From: Bacillota bacterium
GTDB lineage: Bacteria > Bacillota > Proteinivoracia > UBA4975
Direction of reading: 5' to 3'
Assembly: GCA_012523545.1 (NCBI GenBank)
Contig: JAAYIH010000027.1
Span: 1-64,000 of the forward strand
Length of the DNA stretch: 64,000 nt
Shown here: positions 41,206-52,328 of the stretch, one piece after another
Numbering within the stretch: the stretch's first letter is position 1
Layout of the letters: each line of letters begins with the position of its first letter
The notes under the pieces: generated by a model
Database searches by the model: none
Seen by the model: the letters and a program-made list of their open reading frames with translations, nothing else
Told to the model about the DNA's origin: nothing
Program-made: the position numbers and the translations under genes

Positions 41206-42810
41206 ATGGGTGCGCAAATGATAATAACGGTGCTGGGCGGCCTGGGCCTGTTTATTTTGGGCATGGACATGATGTCCCAGGGCCTGCAGCAGGCTGCCGG
41301 GGACAGGTTGCGGCGCGTGCTGGAGTATCTTACCTTTAACCGGCTTGTGGCCGTATTTACCGGTATCATCATCACTGCTTTAATACAAAGCAGCAGTGCC
41401 ACCACCGTCATGGTGGTGGGATTTGTCAATGCCGGCCTTATGAGCCTGCACCGGGCGGTAGGCATAATCCTCGGCGCCAACATCGGCACCACCGTCACCG
41501 GCCAGATTGTCGCCCTGGATATTACCGCGGCTGCCTTGCCGGCCATTGCCCTGGGCGTGGTCATGGTGCTCTTTGTCAAAAGGCGCGTGTACAACAACCT
41601 GGGCAGGGGTATCCTCGGTTTTGGCCTTCTCTTCCTGGGGATATCCATAATGGGCAGTGAATTAAGCTCCCTCAGGGACATCCCGGGGGTCGTCGATTTG
41701 CTGGCCAAGTTCGGGCAGTACAGGTTGCTGGGCGTAGTGGCGGGAGCGCTGTTTACCGGTATCATGCAAAGCAGCAGCGCCACCACTGCCATCGTCATCG
41801 TCCTTGCCGGCCGGGGTCTGCTGAACCTGGATGCGGCCATGGCCATGGTCCTGGGCGCCAATATCGGCACCTGTATCACGGCTCTTTTAGCCAGCATCGG
41901 TACCGGCCTCAATGCCCGCCGGGCGGCAATGGCCCACCTCATCTTCAATGTTACTGGTGCGGTAATTTTCTTTTTCTTCCTGACCCCATTCACCGGCCTC
42001 ATCCGGACCATAACCGGCAGGCTGGCCAGCCAGGTGGCCTGGGGACACACCCTGTTTAACGTTGTCAACACCCTTCTCTTCCTGCCCTTCCTCCCGGCCT
42101 TTGTCAAGCTGATTACCAAAATAGTACCCGGACAGGAAGAAGTGCTGGAGGCGGGGCCCAAGTACTTGGACCGGAATATGCTTAAAACCCCCGCCCTGGC
42201 CCTGGGTGCAGCCGAGAGAGAGCTGGGCAGAATGGCGGATCTGGCCCTGGAGATGGTCGACGATACCATGCACATGCTGGTTAAAAACGATCTCGGCATC
42301 CTTCGGAAAATCGCACGCAAAGAAGATGTTGTCGACGAGCTGGAAAAGGACATTGCGGTGTACTTGTCAGAAATGAGCCAGTACGGCCTTACCCTGGAGC
42401 AAAGCCGCCTGGTGGCCAGTTATCTCCATGCCGTCAACGACATCGAGCGCATTGGCGACCATGCCGACAACATCGCCGCATTGCTGCAGGAAAAGATAGA
42501 GAGGGGGTACCCCTTCTCCGAATCGGCGGTGGAGGAACTGAAAGAAATGCACTCAAAGGTGCGCAATATGGTGGCCCGGGCGGTGGCTGCCTTCAGGTCC
42601 AAGAACCTGGCCCTGGCCCGCGAGATCATCGCCGAAGACACTGACGTCGACCGGATGGAGAAAAATCTGCGCCAGCGCCATGTGAGCCGGATAAACGAGG
42701 GACGCTGTTTCCCGCCGTCGGGAGTGCTGTACCTGGACATTATTTCCAACCTGGAACGCATCGGCGATCATTCCGTAAATATTGCCCAGATTGTCCTGGG
42801 AGATTTTTAG
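41206..42810 (+). CDS. Na/Pi cotransporter family protein with PhoU-like C-terminal domain
   Basis: Repeated QSSSATT motifs, GANIGTTVTGQ/GANIGTCITA; PhoU-like helices (NDIERIGDHADNIA). Confidence 0.9.
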   Translation: MGAQMIITVLGGLGLFILGMDMMSQGLQQAAGDRLRRVLEYLTFNRLVAVFTGIIITALIQSSSATTVMVVGFVNAGLMSLHRAVGIILGANIGTTVTGQIVALDITAAALPAIALGVVMVLFVKRRVYNNLGRGILGFGLLFLGISIMGSELSSLRDIPGVVDLLAKFGQYRLLGVVAGALFTGIMQSSSATTAIVIVLAGRGLLNLDAAMAMVLGANIGTCITALLASIGTGLNARRAAMAHLIFNVTGAVIFFFFLTPFTGLIRTITGRLASQVAWGHTLFNVVNTLLFLPFLPAFVKLITKIVPGQEEVLEAGPKYLDRNMLKTPALALGAAERELGRMADLALEMVDDTMHMLVKNDLGILRKIARKEDVVDELEKDIAVYLSEMSQYGLTLEQSRLVASYLHAVNDIERIGDHADNIAALLQEKIERGYPFSESAVEELKEMHSKVRNMVARAVAAFRSKNLALAREIIAEDTDVDRMEKNLRQRHVSRINEGRCFPPSGVLYLDIISNLERIGDHSVNIAQIVLGDF

Positions 42811-42834
42811 GGCCGTATCGGCCCTGTTTGTTTG
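42810..42834 (+). terminator. Rho-independent terminator
   Basis: GGGCCG-TAT-CGGCCC followed by TGTTTGTTTG. Confidence 0.65.
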
Positions 42835-42919
42835 CACTGCATTAGTCCAACAAGTATAATTAAACAAGAGCGGCCAAGGCGACAGCCTTTGCCTGAACAG
42901 CCCAGCGGGGGTGTGGGAA

Positions 42920-43387
42920 GTGGATGATTTGCTGGCCCGGGCCAGGGAAAAACTGGCCCAATTGGGGTATAAGTGGACCGACCAACGCCGGGACATAATT
43001 GCGTACTTGGCCGAGGACCTCAACCAGCATCTCAGCGCCGAAGAACTCTACGCCATTCTCAAAGAGCGGGGAGAACAAATTGGCCTGGCCACGGTGTACA
43101 GGACATTGGAGCTCATGGTGGAGGCCGGCATAGTGCACAAATTGCAATTCGGAGACGGGCGCAGCCGGTATGAAGTGGCCGACGCCGACCACCATCACCA
43201 TCACCTGATTTGCAACCGGTGCGGACAGGTTTTTGAAGTGCCCATGGACTGGCTGGAAGAGCTGGAGCAGAGCATAGAGAAGGATTACGATTTTGAAATC
43301 ACCGGACATCACCTCAAAATTTACGGCATTTGTTCTGCCTGCAAAAAAGCAGCTGGAGGGGAGAAGGGCGATGAAAAACCGCTTTAG
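42920..43387 (+). CDS. Fur-family transcriptional regulator
   Basis: KWTDQRRDIIAYLAED, ATVYRTLELMVEAGIVHKL, HHHHHLICNRCGQVFE, ICSACKK. Confidence 0.9.
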   Translation: MDDLLARAREKLAQLGYKWTDQRRDIIAYLAEDLNQHLSAEELYAILKERGEQIGLATVYRTLELMVEAGIVHKLQFGDGRSRYEVADADHHHHHLICNRCGQVFEVPMDWLEELEQSIEKDYDFEITGHHLKIYGICSACKKAAGGEKGDEKPL

Positions 43388-44507
43388 GCTTGGCATAATA
43401 CTTATCGTTGTACTGGCGGTCTTGGGGGCGGGTTCGGCGTCGGCCCAGGGAGAATACGAAGACTACATGCCCGAATTTGATACCGAAGACGCCCGGGGCG
43501 TGGTCTTAGCAGTGTCCGAATACGAAGAAATCGAAGACGACTGGTTTTTTGTCGGGCGCCAGATGTTGACGGTGGAAATACTGACGGGGAAGTTTAAAGG
43601 GCATATCGAAGAAATTGAAAATACCTTTACCGGCAATCCGTACCGGGACCTGGAAGTGCGGCCAGGGGACCAGGTAATCCTCTTGCTGGAGGTGGACCAG
43701 GGCCGCCTGCTCAACGTGCACCTCAACGGCCTGGCCCGGGACAGGCACTTATACATAATGGTCGCCGTTTTTATTTTCACCGTGGTAATAATTGCCCGGT
43801 TCAAGGGAATCAAAGCCCTGGTTACCCTGGTTCTGATGGGTTTTGTCATCCTGCGCTGGCTGTTGCCCCTGATACTGGAAGGGTACAATCCCCTTTTGCT
43901 GACGGTGTTGTTTACCAGCCTGATAACCGGTGTCACCCTGGCCATCGTCGGCGGAATAAATGCCAAAACCGCCGCCGCCATCCTGGGCACCATTGGCGGC
44001 GTGGGCGCTGCGGGCTTGCTGGCCTGGATCTTTGGCAATCTCACTCGGATTACCGGCATCAGTGAAGAAGCGCAAATGTTGTTCTTTGCCGACCTGCCCG
44101 TGGATTTGGATGTGCGCGGTCTGCTGTTTTCCGGTATTATTATCGGCGCCCTGGGCGCAGTCATGGACGTCGCCATGTCCATTGCCTCTGCCATTGCCGA
44201 AGTTAAGCAGGCCAATCCCCGGCTGGCCTTTTCAGGCCTGTTCACGGCGGGCTTCAACGTGGGGCGGGATGTCCTGGGCACAATGGTCAATACCCTGATT
44301 CTGGCCTATGCCGGAGGAGCTCTGCCCCTGTTGCTGTTGTTCATGGCCCACAACATCGATTATATGAACATAATAAATCTTGATCTGGTGGCCACCGAAG
44401 TTGTCCGCTCCATTGCAGGGAGCTTTGGCCTCCTGATTACCGTTCCCCTGACCGCTGTTCTGGCTGCCTTGCTGATGTCCAGAGCAAGAAAAAAGGCGAC
44501 GACTTAA
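43371..44507 (+). CDS. YibE/F-family membrane protein
   Basis: Signal/TM N-terminus, multiple TMs, DVAMSIASAIAEVKQANP and GRDVLGTMVNTLILAYAG motifs. Confidence 0.85.
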   Translation: MKNRFRLGIILIVVLAVLGAGSASAQGEYEDYMPEFDTEDARGVVLAVSEYEEIEDDWFFVGRQMLTVEILTGKFKGHIEEIENTFTGNPYRDLEVRPGDQVILLLEVDQGRLLNVHLNGLARDRHLYIMVAVFIFTVVIIARFKGIKALVTLVLMGFVILRWLLPLILEGYNPLLLTVLFTSLITGVTLAIVGGINAKTAAAILGTIGGVGAAGLLAWIFGNLTRITGISEEAQMLFFADLPVDLDVRGLLFSGIIIGALGAVMDVAMSIASAIAEVKQANPRLAFSGLFTAGFNVGRDVLGTMVNTLILAYAGGALPLLLLFMAHNIDYMNIINLDLVATEVVRSIAGSFGLLITVPLTAVLAALLMSRARKKATT

Positions 44508-44563
44508 TATATCAGGTTAATGGAACAACAGCCATTGCATATAACTGCCATGGGGGAGTATTT

Positions 44564-45235
44564 ATGAAAAACAGACTCCGCCTGTCCCGGACAGGCGTAA
44601 TTATTGTGTTGCTGGTGTTGCTGATGCTGTTGGTTAACGGCTTGCGCATCTGGGGCGGGGCATTGGCAACGCTCAGCAGCACGCTGCCCCGGCAGTTATT
44701 GCCCCTGCTCCTGCTGGCCGCCGCCCTGGGGACCGATGCCATGTCCCTGTCGGTGGGCATAGGCCTGCGGGGGGTTACCCTGCGCGAGATTCTGAGGCTG
44801 AGCGGGGTCATCGGACTGTTTCACGTGTTCATGCCCCTCATCGGCGCCTGGGGCGGGCAGTATCTGGGTCAGTTGGCCGGCGAACCTGCCCGCTGGGTGG
44901 GGGCGGCTGTGGTGGCCTTTATCGGAGTACGCATGATCAGGGATTGCCTGGGCAACGGGGACGGCGACAAATGCCAGTACGTCCTGACAGGATTGCCTTT
45001 GCTGCTCCTGGCCGCCAGCGTCAGCATCGATGCACTCTCGGTGGGCTTCAGCCTGGGCGCCCTGGGTTACAATATATTTGTGGCGGCAACCCTCTTCGGT
45101 CTCGTTGGGGCCGCCATGACGGCCGCCGGGTTGCTGTTTGGCGGAAGGATTGGCCGATCCATCGGCGACCGGGGCGGGGTGCTGGGCGGTTGCGTCCTGG
45201 TGGCCCTGGCCGTGCACATGCTTCTGGAGGGGTGA
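44564..45235 (+). CDS. mntP: MntP-like putative manganese efflux pump
   Basis: GTDAMSLSVGIGLRG, SIDALSVGFSLGALGYNIF duplicated motifs. Confidence 0.82.
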   Translation: MKNRLRLSRTGVIIVLLVLLMLLVNGLRIWGGALATLSSTLPRQLLPLLLLAAALGTDAMSLSVGIGLRGVTLREILRLSGVIGLFHVFMPLIGAWGGQYLGQLAGEPARWVGAAVVAFIGVRMIRDCLGNGDGDKCQYVLTGLPLLLLAASVSIDALSVGFSLGALGYNIFVAATLFGLVGAAMTAAGLLFGGRIGRSIGDRGGVLGGCVLVALAVHMLLEG

Positions 45236-45239
45236 TAAG

Positions 45240-46160
45240 GTGAAGGTACTCTTTGTCTGTACAGGAAATACCTGCCGCAGCCCCATGGCGGAGGTGCTGT
45301 TGCGCAAAGAACTGCAAGCCATGGGCTTGAGCGGCATTGAGGTCGCCTCGGCAGGGATTGCGGCGGCGCCGGGCAGTCCTGCGTCCTGGGGCTCGCGCTC
45401 GGTTATGGATGATCCGGGGGACCTGGCGGGACACAGTGCCCGACAGGTGGACGCGGCTATGGTCGCCGGGGCCGATGTCATCCTGACCATGACGGCTGCT
45501 CACAAGGAAAGGCTGGTGCAGCTTTTTCCCGACCAGCAAGCCAGGATACATACTGTAGAGGAATATGCCTGGGGCAGGGAACAGGATATCCCCGACCCCT
45601 TCGGCGGCGGCCGGGAGGAATACCTGGCCGTCCGGCAGCAACTGGAAAAGGCGGTTAAAGAAATTGCCCGCCGCCTGGCGGATATCTACAACCAAGGGGG
45701 TGTCAAAAAGATGAAGATTGCCCTGGCCAGTGATCACGGCGGCTACCGGCTTAAGGAGGAACTGAAAGACGTCATTGTCGCATTGGGCCATGAGTTCGTC
45801 GATTACGGCAGTCCCTCGGAAGAGCCGGTGGACTATCCTGATCTGGCCGGACTGGCCGCGCGGTCGGTTCAAAAAGGAGAAAATGATTTGGGCATCCTGG
45901 TGTGCGGAACGGGCCTGGGCATGGCCATTGCCGCCAACAAGATCAGGGGAATCAGGGCGGCAAATTGCACCGACTGTTATTCGGCCAAGATGGCCCGGGC
46001 GCACAATAACGCCAACATCCTCACCCTGGGGCAAAGGGTGCTGGGTTCGGACCTGGCCAAAATGATCGTGGAAGTCTTCCTGACAACTCCTTTTGAAGGC
46101 CAGCGCCATCAGCGCAGACTGGATAAAGTCGCCGCTCTGGAGGAGGAATCCGGGCGGTGA
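45240..46160 (+). CDS. Fused low-molecular-weight protein tyrosine phosphatase - ribose-5-phosphate isomerase B
   Basis: N-terminal VLFVCTGNTCRSPMAE (LMW-PTP) and DIPDPFGG; continues in frame into MKIALASDHGGYRLKEEL...CGTGLGMAIAANKIRGIRAANC (RpiB); no stop between. Confidence 0.88.
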   Translation: MKVLFVCTGNTCRSPMAEVLLRKELQAMGLSGIEVASAGIAAAPGSPASWGSRSVMDDPGDLAGHSARQVDAAMVAGADVILTMTAAHKERLVQLFPDQQARIHTVEEYAWGREQDIPDPFGGGREEYLAVRQQLEKAVKEIARRLADIYNQGGVKKMKIALASDHGGYRLKEELKDVIVALGHEFVDYGSPSEEPVDYPDLAGLAARSVQKGENDLGILVCGTGLGMAIAANKIRGIRAANCTDCYSAKMARAHNNANILTLGQRVLGSDLAKMIVEVFLTTPFEGQRHQRRLDKVAALEEESGR

Positions 46161-46708
46161 TTGGGGAAATTAAGGAGCAAATTCGGCAAATCCTGGTCCA
46201 GCTCAATGCCGAGGCGAAATTACAGCCTGAAGACCTGTTGGTAATCGGGTGCAGCACCAGCGAGGTGCTGGGCAAACGCATAGGCACTGCGTCCAGCATG
46301 GAGGTGGCGGCCGCGCTGGTGGAGGAAATTCTCGCCTTTTGCAGGACGCACAATATCAATCCCGCCTTTCAGAGTTGCGAGCATTTAAACCGCGCCCTGG
46401 TTTTGGAGCGGCGAGCGGCCAGGCTTTACGACCTGGATGAGGTTACCGTCCTCCCGCACCCCAGGGCAGGAGGCGCCCTGGCCGCCCAGGCCATGGAAAA
46501 GCTGGAGGACCCCGTTGTAGTCGAGCACCTTGCCGCCCGGGGCAAGGCGGGCATCGATATCGGCCATACCTTAATCGGCATGCATCTGCGGCCGGTGGCG
46601 GTGCCGGTGCGCACTGCCGTCACACATGTCGGCAGGGCATGCGTGGTGTGCGCCAGGACCAGGCCCAAATTAATCGGGGGCAAAAGGGCTTTATATCCTG
46701 ACAAGTAA
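46157..46708 (+). CDS. YwlG/UPF0340 family protein (TIGR01440-like)
   Basis: LLVIGCSTSEVLGKRIGTASS; FQSCEHLNRALVLER; position between rpiB and glyA. Confidence 0.85.
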   Translation: MIGEIKEQIRQILVQLNAEAKLQPEDLLVIGCSTSEVLGKRIGTASSMEVAAALVEEILAFCRTHNINPAFQSCEHLNRALVLERRAARLYDLDEVTVLPHPRAGGALAAQAMEKLEDPVVVEHLAARGKAGIDIGHTLIGMHLRPVAVPVRTAVTHVGRACVVCARTRPKLIGGKRALYPDK

Positions 46709-46723
46709 AGGAGAGTGGAGCGT

Positions 46724-47956
46724 ATGGAAAGAACCTTGCACAGGGTCGACCCGGACATATACCACATCATCCAGCGAGAGCTGGAGAGGCAGCAACAGCA
46801 TTTGGAACTGATTGCTTCCGAGAACTTTGTCAGCCCCGCCGTTCTGGAGGCCCAGGGGTCGGTACTGACCAACAAGTATGCCGAGGGATACCCCGGCCGC
46901 AGATATTATGGCGGCTGTCATGTCGTCGATGAGGCTGAAAACCTGGCCCGGGAGAGGGCAAAGGCCCTGTTCCAGGCAGACCACGCCAACGTGCAGCCTC
47001 ATTCCGGCGCTTCGGCCAACCTGGCCGTCTACCTGGCTGTGCTCAAGCCCGGAGACAAAGTATTGGGGATGAACTTGGCCCACGGCGGTCACCTGACCCA
47101 CGGCAGTCCCGTCAACATTTCCGGCCTGTACTTTGATTTCCATGCCTATGGCGTGGACGAAACCGGCAAGATTAACTACGACCAGGTGGCCGAAGCGGCC
47201 AGGAAAGTGAAACCGCGCCTCATCGTGGCCGGCGCCAGCGCCTATCCCTTTGTTCTGGATTTTGCCCGCTTCCGGGAAATTGCAGATGAAGTGGGGGCCT
47301 TGCTCATGGTGGACATGGCCCATATTGCCGGCCTGGTGGCGGCGGGACTGCATCCCAATCCGGTTCCCCACGCCCATTTTGTCACCACCACTACCCACAA
47401 GACACTGCGCGGCCCCCGGGGCGGGATGATCCTGTGCAGCAAAGAGTACGCCAAAGCCATTGACAAAGCCGTTTTCCCCGGATTGCAGGGCGGCCCGCTG
47501 ATGCACATCATTGCCGCCAAAGCGGTGGCCTTTAAGGAGGCGGCGCAACCGGAGTTTAAGGAATACGCCGCCAGGGTCTGTGCCAACGCCAAAGCCCTGG
47601 CCCGGGCGCTGATGGACAACGGGCTGCAGTTGTCGGGCGGGGGAACAGATACCCATTTGATGCTCGTCGACCTGCGCAACATAAATATTACCGGCAAAGC
47701 AGCCGAGAAATTATTGGACAGCGTGGGTATTACCGTCAATAAAAACGCCATTCCCTTTGATCCCAAGAGCCCCTTTGTAACCAGCGGCATCCGCATCGGC
47801 ACTCCTGCGGTTACTTCCAGGAACATGGGGCCGGAACAAATGAAGGAAATCGGCGAAATCATAGCCGCCACTCTCAAAAACCCCGAGGATAAAGAAATTC
47901 ACAACCATGCCCGCAGGCGCGTCGCCGCCTTGTGCAAACAGTTTCCCTTATACTGA
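46724..47956 (+). CDS. glyA: Serine hydroxymethyltransferase
   Basis: [52 protein letters not shown]. Confidence 0.96.
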   Translation: MERTLHRVDPDIYHIIQRELERQQQHLELIASENFVSPAVLEAQGSVLTNKYAEGYPGRRYYGGCHVVDEAENLARERAKALFQADHANVQPHSGASANLAVYLAVLKPGDKVLGMNLAHGGHLTHGSPVNISGLYFDFHAYGVDETGKINYDQVAEAARKVKPRLIVAGASAYPFVLDFARFREIADEVGALLMVDMAHIAGLVAAGLHPNPVPHAHFVTTTTHKTLRGPRGGMILCSKEYAKAIDKAVFPGLQGGPLMHIIAAKAVAFKEAAQPEFKEYAARVCANAKALARALMDNGLQLSGGGTDTHLMLVDLRNINITGKAAEKLLDSVGITVNKNAIPFDPKSPFVTSGIRIGTPAVTSRNMGPEQMKEIGEIIAATLKNPEDKEIHNHARRRVAALCKQFPLY

Positions 47957-49047
<1,091 letters not shown>

Positions 49048-49057
49048 GAGGGAGTGA

Positions 49058-50068
49058 GTGCAGATGAACTGGCGCCGCGGTCTGGGCATTTCCCTGACCC
49101 TGAGCATTGTTGTCGCCATGGTTTTGGTCTGGAAAACCTTCGATGAAGGTACGCTGACTAACCTGGGTTTATTGGAGCCCAGGTTTTTGGCGTTGGCGGT
49201 GTTGTTTCTGCTTGTCGCCATTGCCATTGAGGGCCAGCGCATCCGGCTGGTGGCTGCGGCCATGGGCGCGAGGATAAACTGGGCCAGGGGCTGTCTGATC
49301 TTCCTCAGCACCATCTTTGCTGGCCTGGTAACGCCCATGGGCATGGGCGAGATTCCCGCCCTGACCTACCTGTACAACCGGGCAGGGCTGAACCTGGGCG
49401 CATCCCTGGCAGCAGCCATTGTCCGCGGTTTTGTGACCAAGCTGGTGTTCCTGACCGGGATAATCTGGCTCTTTGGGCTGGCCCGGGGCCGTGTGCAGTT
49501 CGGGCCGGTTACCGGGGATCTCTTTACCGTGGTGGCCCTGGTCTTTGCCGCCACCACGGTGTTCAGCGCCGCCTATGTCCTTTTCCCCGGCCTGCTCCAG
49601 GGTCTGTTTGCCAAACTGCCCCGGCGCTGGCAGCAGGGTTTTCTGAGCAAATGGCAACAGCAGCTGGAGCTGGAGGCCCGGGAGTTTGACCGGGGACTGA
49701 GGATTATGTGGGGGCGGGGTCCCTGGAGCCTGTTCCGAATTGCTTTCCTTACACTGGGCTATTGGACTGTCTGGTTTGGCATTCTCCCGGTGCTGGCCCG
49801 GGGCCTGGGGGTTAAGGCCGACCCTGCCCTGCTCATCAGCCGCCAGTTTGCTCTTACCCTCGCCCTTCCCTTTATTCCCGTTCCCGGGGGCAGCGGCGCG
49901 GTGGAGCTGGCCATGGCGGGAATGTACCAGGGGGTTGTGCCCCGCAACGTGCTGGGCATTTTCATCCTCGCCTGGCGCCTGACGACCTATTACCTGCCCC
50001 TGCTCCTGGGCGCCATGGCCGCGCTGGGTTCCCTGTGGGGATACCAAGGCAGGAATACAGAACACTGA
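49058..50068 (+). CDS. UPF0104/YbhN-like lysylphosphatidylglycerol synthetase-type TM protein
   Basis: Multiple TMs; FLSTIFAGLVTPMGMGEIPALTYLYNRAG and PFIPVPGGSGAVELAMAG motifs. Confidence 0.8.
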   Translation: MQMNWRRGLGISLTLSIVVAMVLVWKTFDEGTLTNLGLLEPRFLALAVLFLLVAIAIEGQRIRLVAAAMGARINWARGCLIFLSTIFAGLVTPMGMGEIPALTYLYNRAGLNLGASLAAAIVRGFVTKLVFLTGIIWLFGLARGRVQFGPVTGDLFTVVALVFAATTVFSAAYVLFPGLLQGLFAKLPRRWQQGFLSKWQQQLELEAREFDRGLRIMWGRGPWSLFRIAFLTLGYWTVWFGILPVLARGLGVKADPALLISRQFALTLALPFIPVPGGSGAVELAMAGMYQGVVPRNVLGIFILAWRLTTYYLPLLLGAMAALGSLWGYQGRNTEH

Positions 50069-50098
50069 AAGCGAATTATTGCAAAGGGGGGTGGCGGT

Positions 50099-52066
50099 AT
50101 GAATGAACAGTACATATTTGCCATAGACATCGGGACCAGGTCTGTTGTGGGCCTGCTTTGCCGTGCAAAAGAATCCGGCGGCATAAGCGTCGAGCACTGC
50201 ATTGTCCGCCCTCACCCTCAGCGGGCTATGCTGGACGGGCAAATCCACGACGTGGGTCAGGTAAGCGCTGTCATAGCCCAGGTTAAGGAAGCTCTGGAGG
50301 AGAGGGCGGGTTGTACCCTGGACAGGGCGGCCATCGCCGCCGCCGGCCGCGCCCTCACCACCCGGCGCACCGCAGCGGAGTTAAAATTGCCTTCAGCCCG
50401 GGAAATTGGCGAAGGAGATCTGCACAACCTGGAAGTGCTGGTGTTGGCCAAAGCCAAGGAAGAAATGGCCAGGGAGCAGGAATCTCTCTACTGCGTAGGC
50501 TACAGCCCGGTGGCGTACTACATCGACGGCATCAGAATAGACAACCTCCTGGGTCAAAAAGGTAGCAGTATCGGCATTGAAATCATCGCCACTTTTCTGC
50601 CCCAGGTGGTAATCGACGGCCTGTTCAGCGCCCTGGCCAAGGCGGGGCTGGCCGTGGACAGCCTGACCCTGGAACCCATTGCCGCCATGGCGGTGGCGGT
50701 GCCCCCCCATTTGCGCTTTCTCAACCTGGCGCTGGTGGACATCGGCGCCGGAACATCGGACATAGCAGTCAGCCGTCACGGGACCATCATTGCCTACGGA
50801 ATGGTGGACATGGCCGGCGATGAGATTACCGAAGCCATTGCCCAGCATTACCTGCTGGATTTCAATACCGCCGAAGCGGTCAAGGTGGCTCTGAATGAGC
50901 AGGAGCAGGTGGAATTTACCGATGTCCTGGGCAATAAGTATCGGGAAGACAGGGAGAAAATACTGGCGGTAATTGAGCCGGCAGTGGAAAAGCTTTCCCG
51001 GGCCCTGGCCCGGGCCATCAAAGCCAACAACGGCGGCGAATCCCCGGCTGCCCTCTTCTGCGCCGGCGGCGGCAGCCTCACGCCGCTGCTCAGGGATTAC
51101 CTGTCCCTGCACCTGGGCCTGCCGGCGGAACGGATTGGGATTCGCACCCACGCCCATCTGGAGGGCATCGACTACTGCGGCGACGAGCTCATTGGTCCTG
51201 AAGCCATCACGCCGCTGGGTATTGCCCTCACTGCACTTAAACCCCGGGGCGAACAACTGATCCGGGTGTGGGTCAACGGTCAGGAGGTAAGCCTCTACGC
51301 TGTGCAGCAAACCACCGTGGCCCAGGCCCTGTTACACTGCGGAATGGGTCCGGATACCCTGGGCGCGGAGGCAGACAGGCTGGAGTTTACCCTCAACGGC
51401 CGGCGGCGCGTTCTGACCGGGGAGATGGGCAAGGCTGCGACCATTCGCGTTAATGAAATGGAGGCAACCCTGGATACCGAACTGAAAGCGGGGGACCGCA
51501 TCGAAGTTATCCCCGGAACCAGGCCGGAGCTCACGCCAATCACTCTGGGTGAAATCGCGGCGGAATTTGAACCCGTTGCCGTGCAGGTCAACGACACTGA
51601 GCTCCACGTGCCGCTGGTACAAAAGATAAACGGCCTGCCGGCCACTGCCGATACCCCTATTCACCCCGGAGACAATGTGGAGATCAGGCCCCCGGCCAAT
51701 GTAGGCGAACTGGCCGCCATGATGGACCTGGATCTCACCCAACTGGCGGTGACGGTGGACGGAGCGGTTGCCGATCCTTCCACACCCATCACGCCCGCTT
51801 CAGTCATTGCTGTGAGCGCCGTTGCCGGGGTGGCGGCTGCGGCTGCGGTTGCGGACAGCGCCATTGCCGTCACAGTCAACGGGCAGCCCTTTACCCTCCC
51901 CGCCGAGCAGGCGACGCTGTTCTATGCTTTGGCCCAGGCGGGCATCGAGTACGGCGAGGCCCGGGGACACCTGCGCATCACCCTGAACGGGGCAGAGGCG
52001 GATTACACCAGCCCCCTGAAAACCGGGGACAGAATAGAGGTTTTCTGGGTTCGGGAACAACAGTGA
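50099..52066 (+). CDS. FtsA-like actin-fold ATPase with C-terminal beta-grasp-like repeat region
   Basis: FAIDIGTRSVVGL; LALVDIGAGTSDIAVSRHGTIIAYGMVDMAGDEITEAIA; C-terminal repeats ending LKAGDRIEV / IHPGDNVEI / LKTGDRIEV. Confidence 0.78.
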   Translation: MNEQYIFAIDIGTRSVVGLLCRAKESGGISVEHCIVRPHPQRAMLDGQIHDVGQVSAVIAQVKEALEERAGCTLDRAAIAAAGRALTTRRTAAELKLPSAREIGEGDLHNLEVLVLAKAKEEMAREQESLYCVGYSPVAYYIDGIRIDNLLGQKGSSIGIEIIATFLPQVVIDGLFSALAKAGLAVDSLTLEPIAAMAVAVPPHLRFLNLALVDIGAGTSDIAVSRHGTIIAYGMVDMAGDEITEAIAQHYLLDFNTAEAVKVALNEQEQVEFTDVLGNKYREDREKILAVIEPAVEKLSRALARAIKANNGGESPAALFCAGGGSLTPLLRDYLSLHLGLPAERIGIRTHAHLEGIDYCGDELIGPEAITPLGIALTALKPRGEQLIRVWVNGQEVSLYAVQQTTVAQALLHCGMGPDTLGAEADRLEFTLNGRRRVLTGEMGKAATIRVNEMEATLDTELKAGDRIEVIPGTRPELTPITLGEIAAEFEPVAVQVNDTELHVPLVQKINGLPATADTPIHPGDNVEIRPPANVGELAAMMDLDLTQLAVTVDGAVADPSTPITPASVIAVSAVAGVAAAAAVADSAIAVTVNGQPFTLPAEQATLFYALAQAGIEYGEARGHLRITLNGAEADYTSPLKTGDRIEVFWVREQQ

Positions 52067-52072
52067 CCGAGG

Positions 52073-52101
52073 TTGCAAAAAGCCTGTTCCTAAAGTATAA
52101 T
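52073..52101 (+). promoter_or_regulatory. SigmaA-type promoter of the atp operon
   Basis: TTGCAA - 17 bp - TATAAT upstream of atpZ. Confidence 0.6.
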
Positions 52102-52121
52102 GTCCTTTGTGGAGTGGGAAA

Positions 52122-52328
52122 ATGAAACCTGCACAATGGCTTGAAGTACTCCGCTACCTGTCCCTGATCACCGGCATTGGGGTAACCTTTTGCGCTGCAG
52201 TCCTTTTGGGCTGGCGCTTGGGTTCCGCCCTGGGCGGTTTGTGGGTGGTTCCCGGTCTCCTGGCGGGGATCGGCGCCGGCGTGCTGACGGTGTATTCCCT
52301 GCTCAAGAAATTTTTGCCCGGGGAGTGA
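52122..52328 (+). CDS. AtpZ/AtpI-like small membrane protein
   Basis: Two-TM 68-aa protein (ITGIGVTFCAAVLLGWRLGSALGG...) at head of the atp operon. Confidence 0.75.
   Translation: MKPAQWLEVLRYLSLITGIGVTFCAAVLLGWRLGSALGGLWVVPGLLAGIGAGVLTVYSLLKKFLPGE

Noticed and set aside
40926-42353. 475-aa minus-strand ORF antisense to iscU and the Na/Pi transporter
   Set aside because: Arg/Ser/Pro-rich reverse-frame translation with no family signature.
43190-43204. HHHHH run in the Fur-family protein
   Set aside because: Natural Fur metal-site segment (DADHHHHHLICNRCG), not an engineered tag.
44508-44563. Possible manganese (yybP-ykoY) riboswitch before mntP
   Set aside because: The gap is only 56 nt and I could not identify the conserved aptamer motifs.
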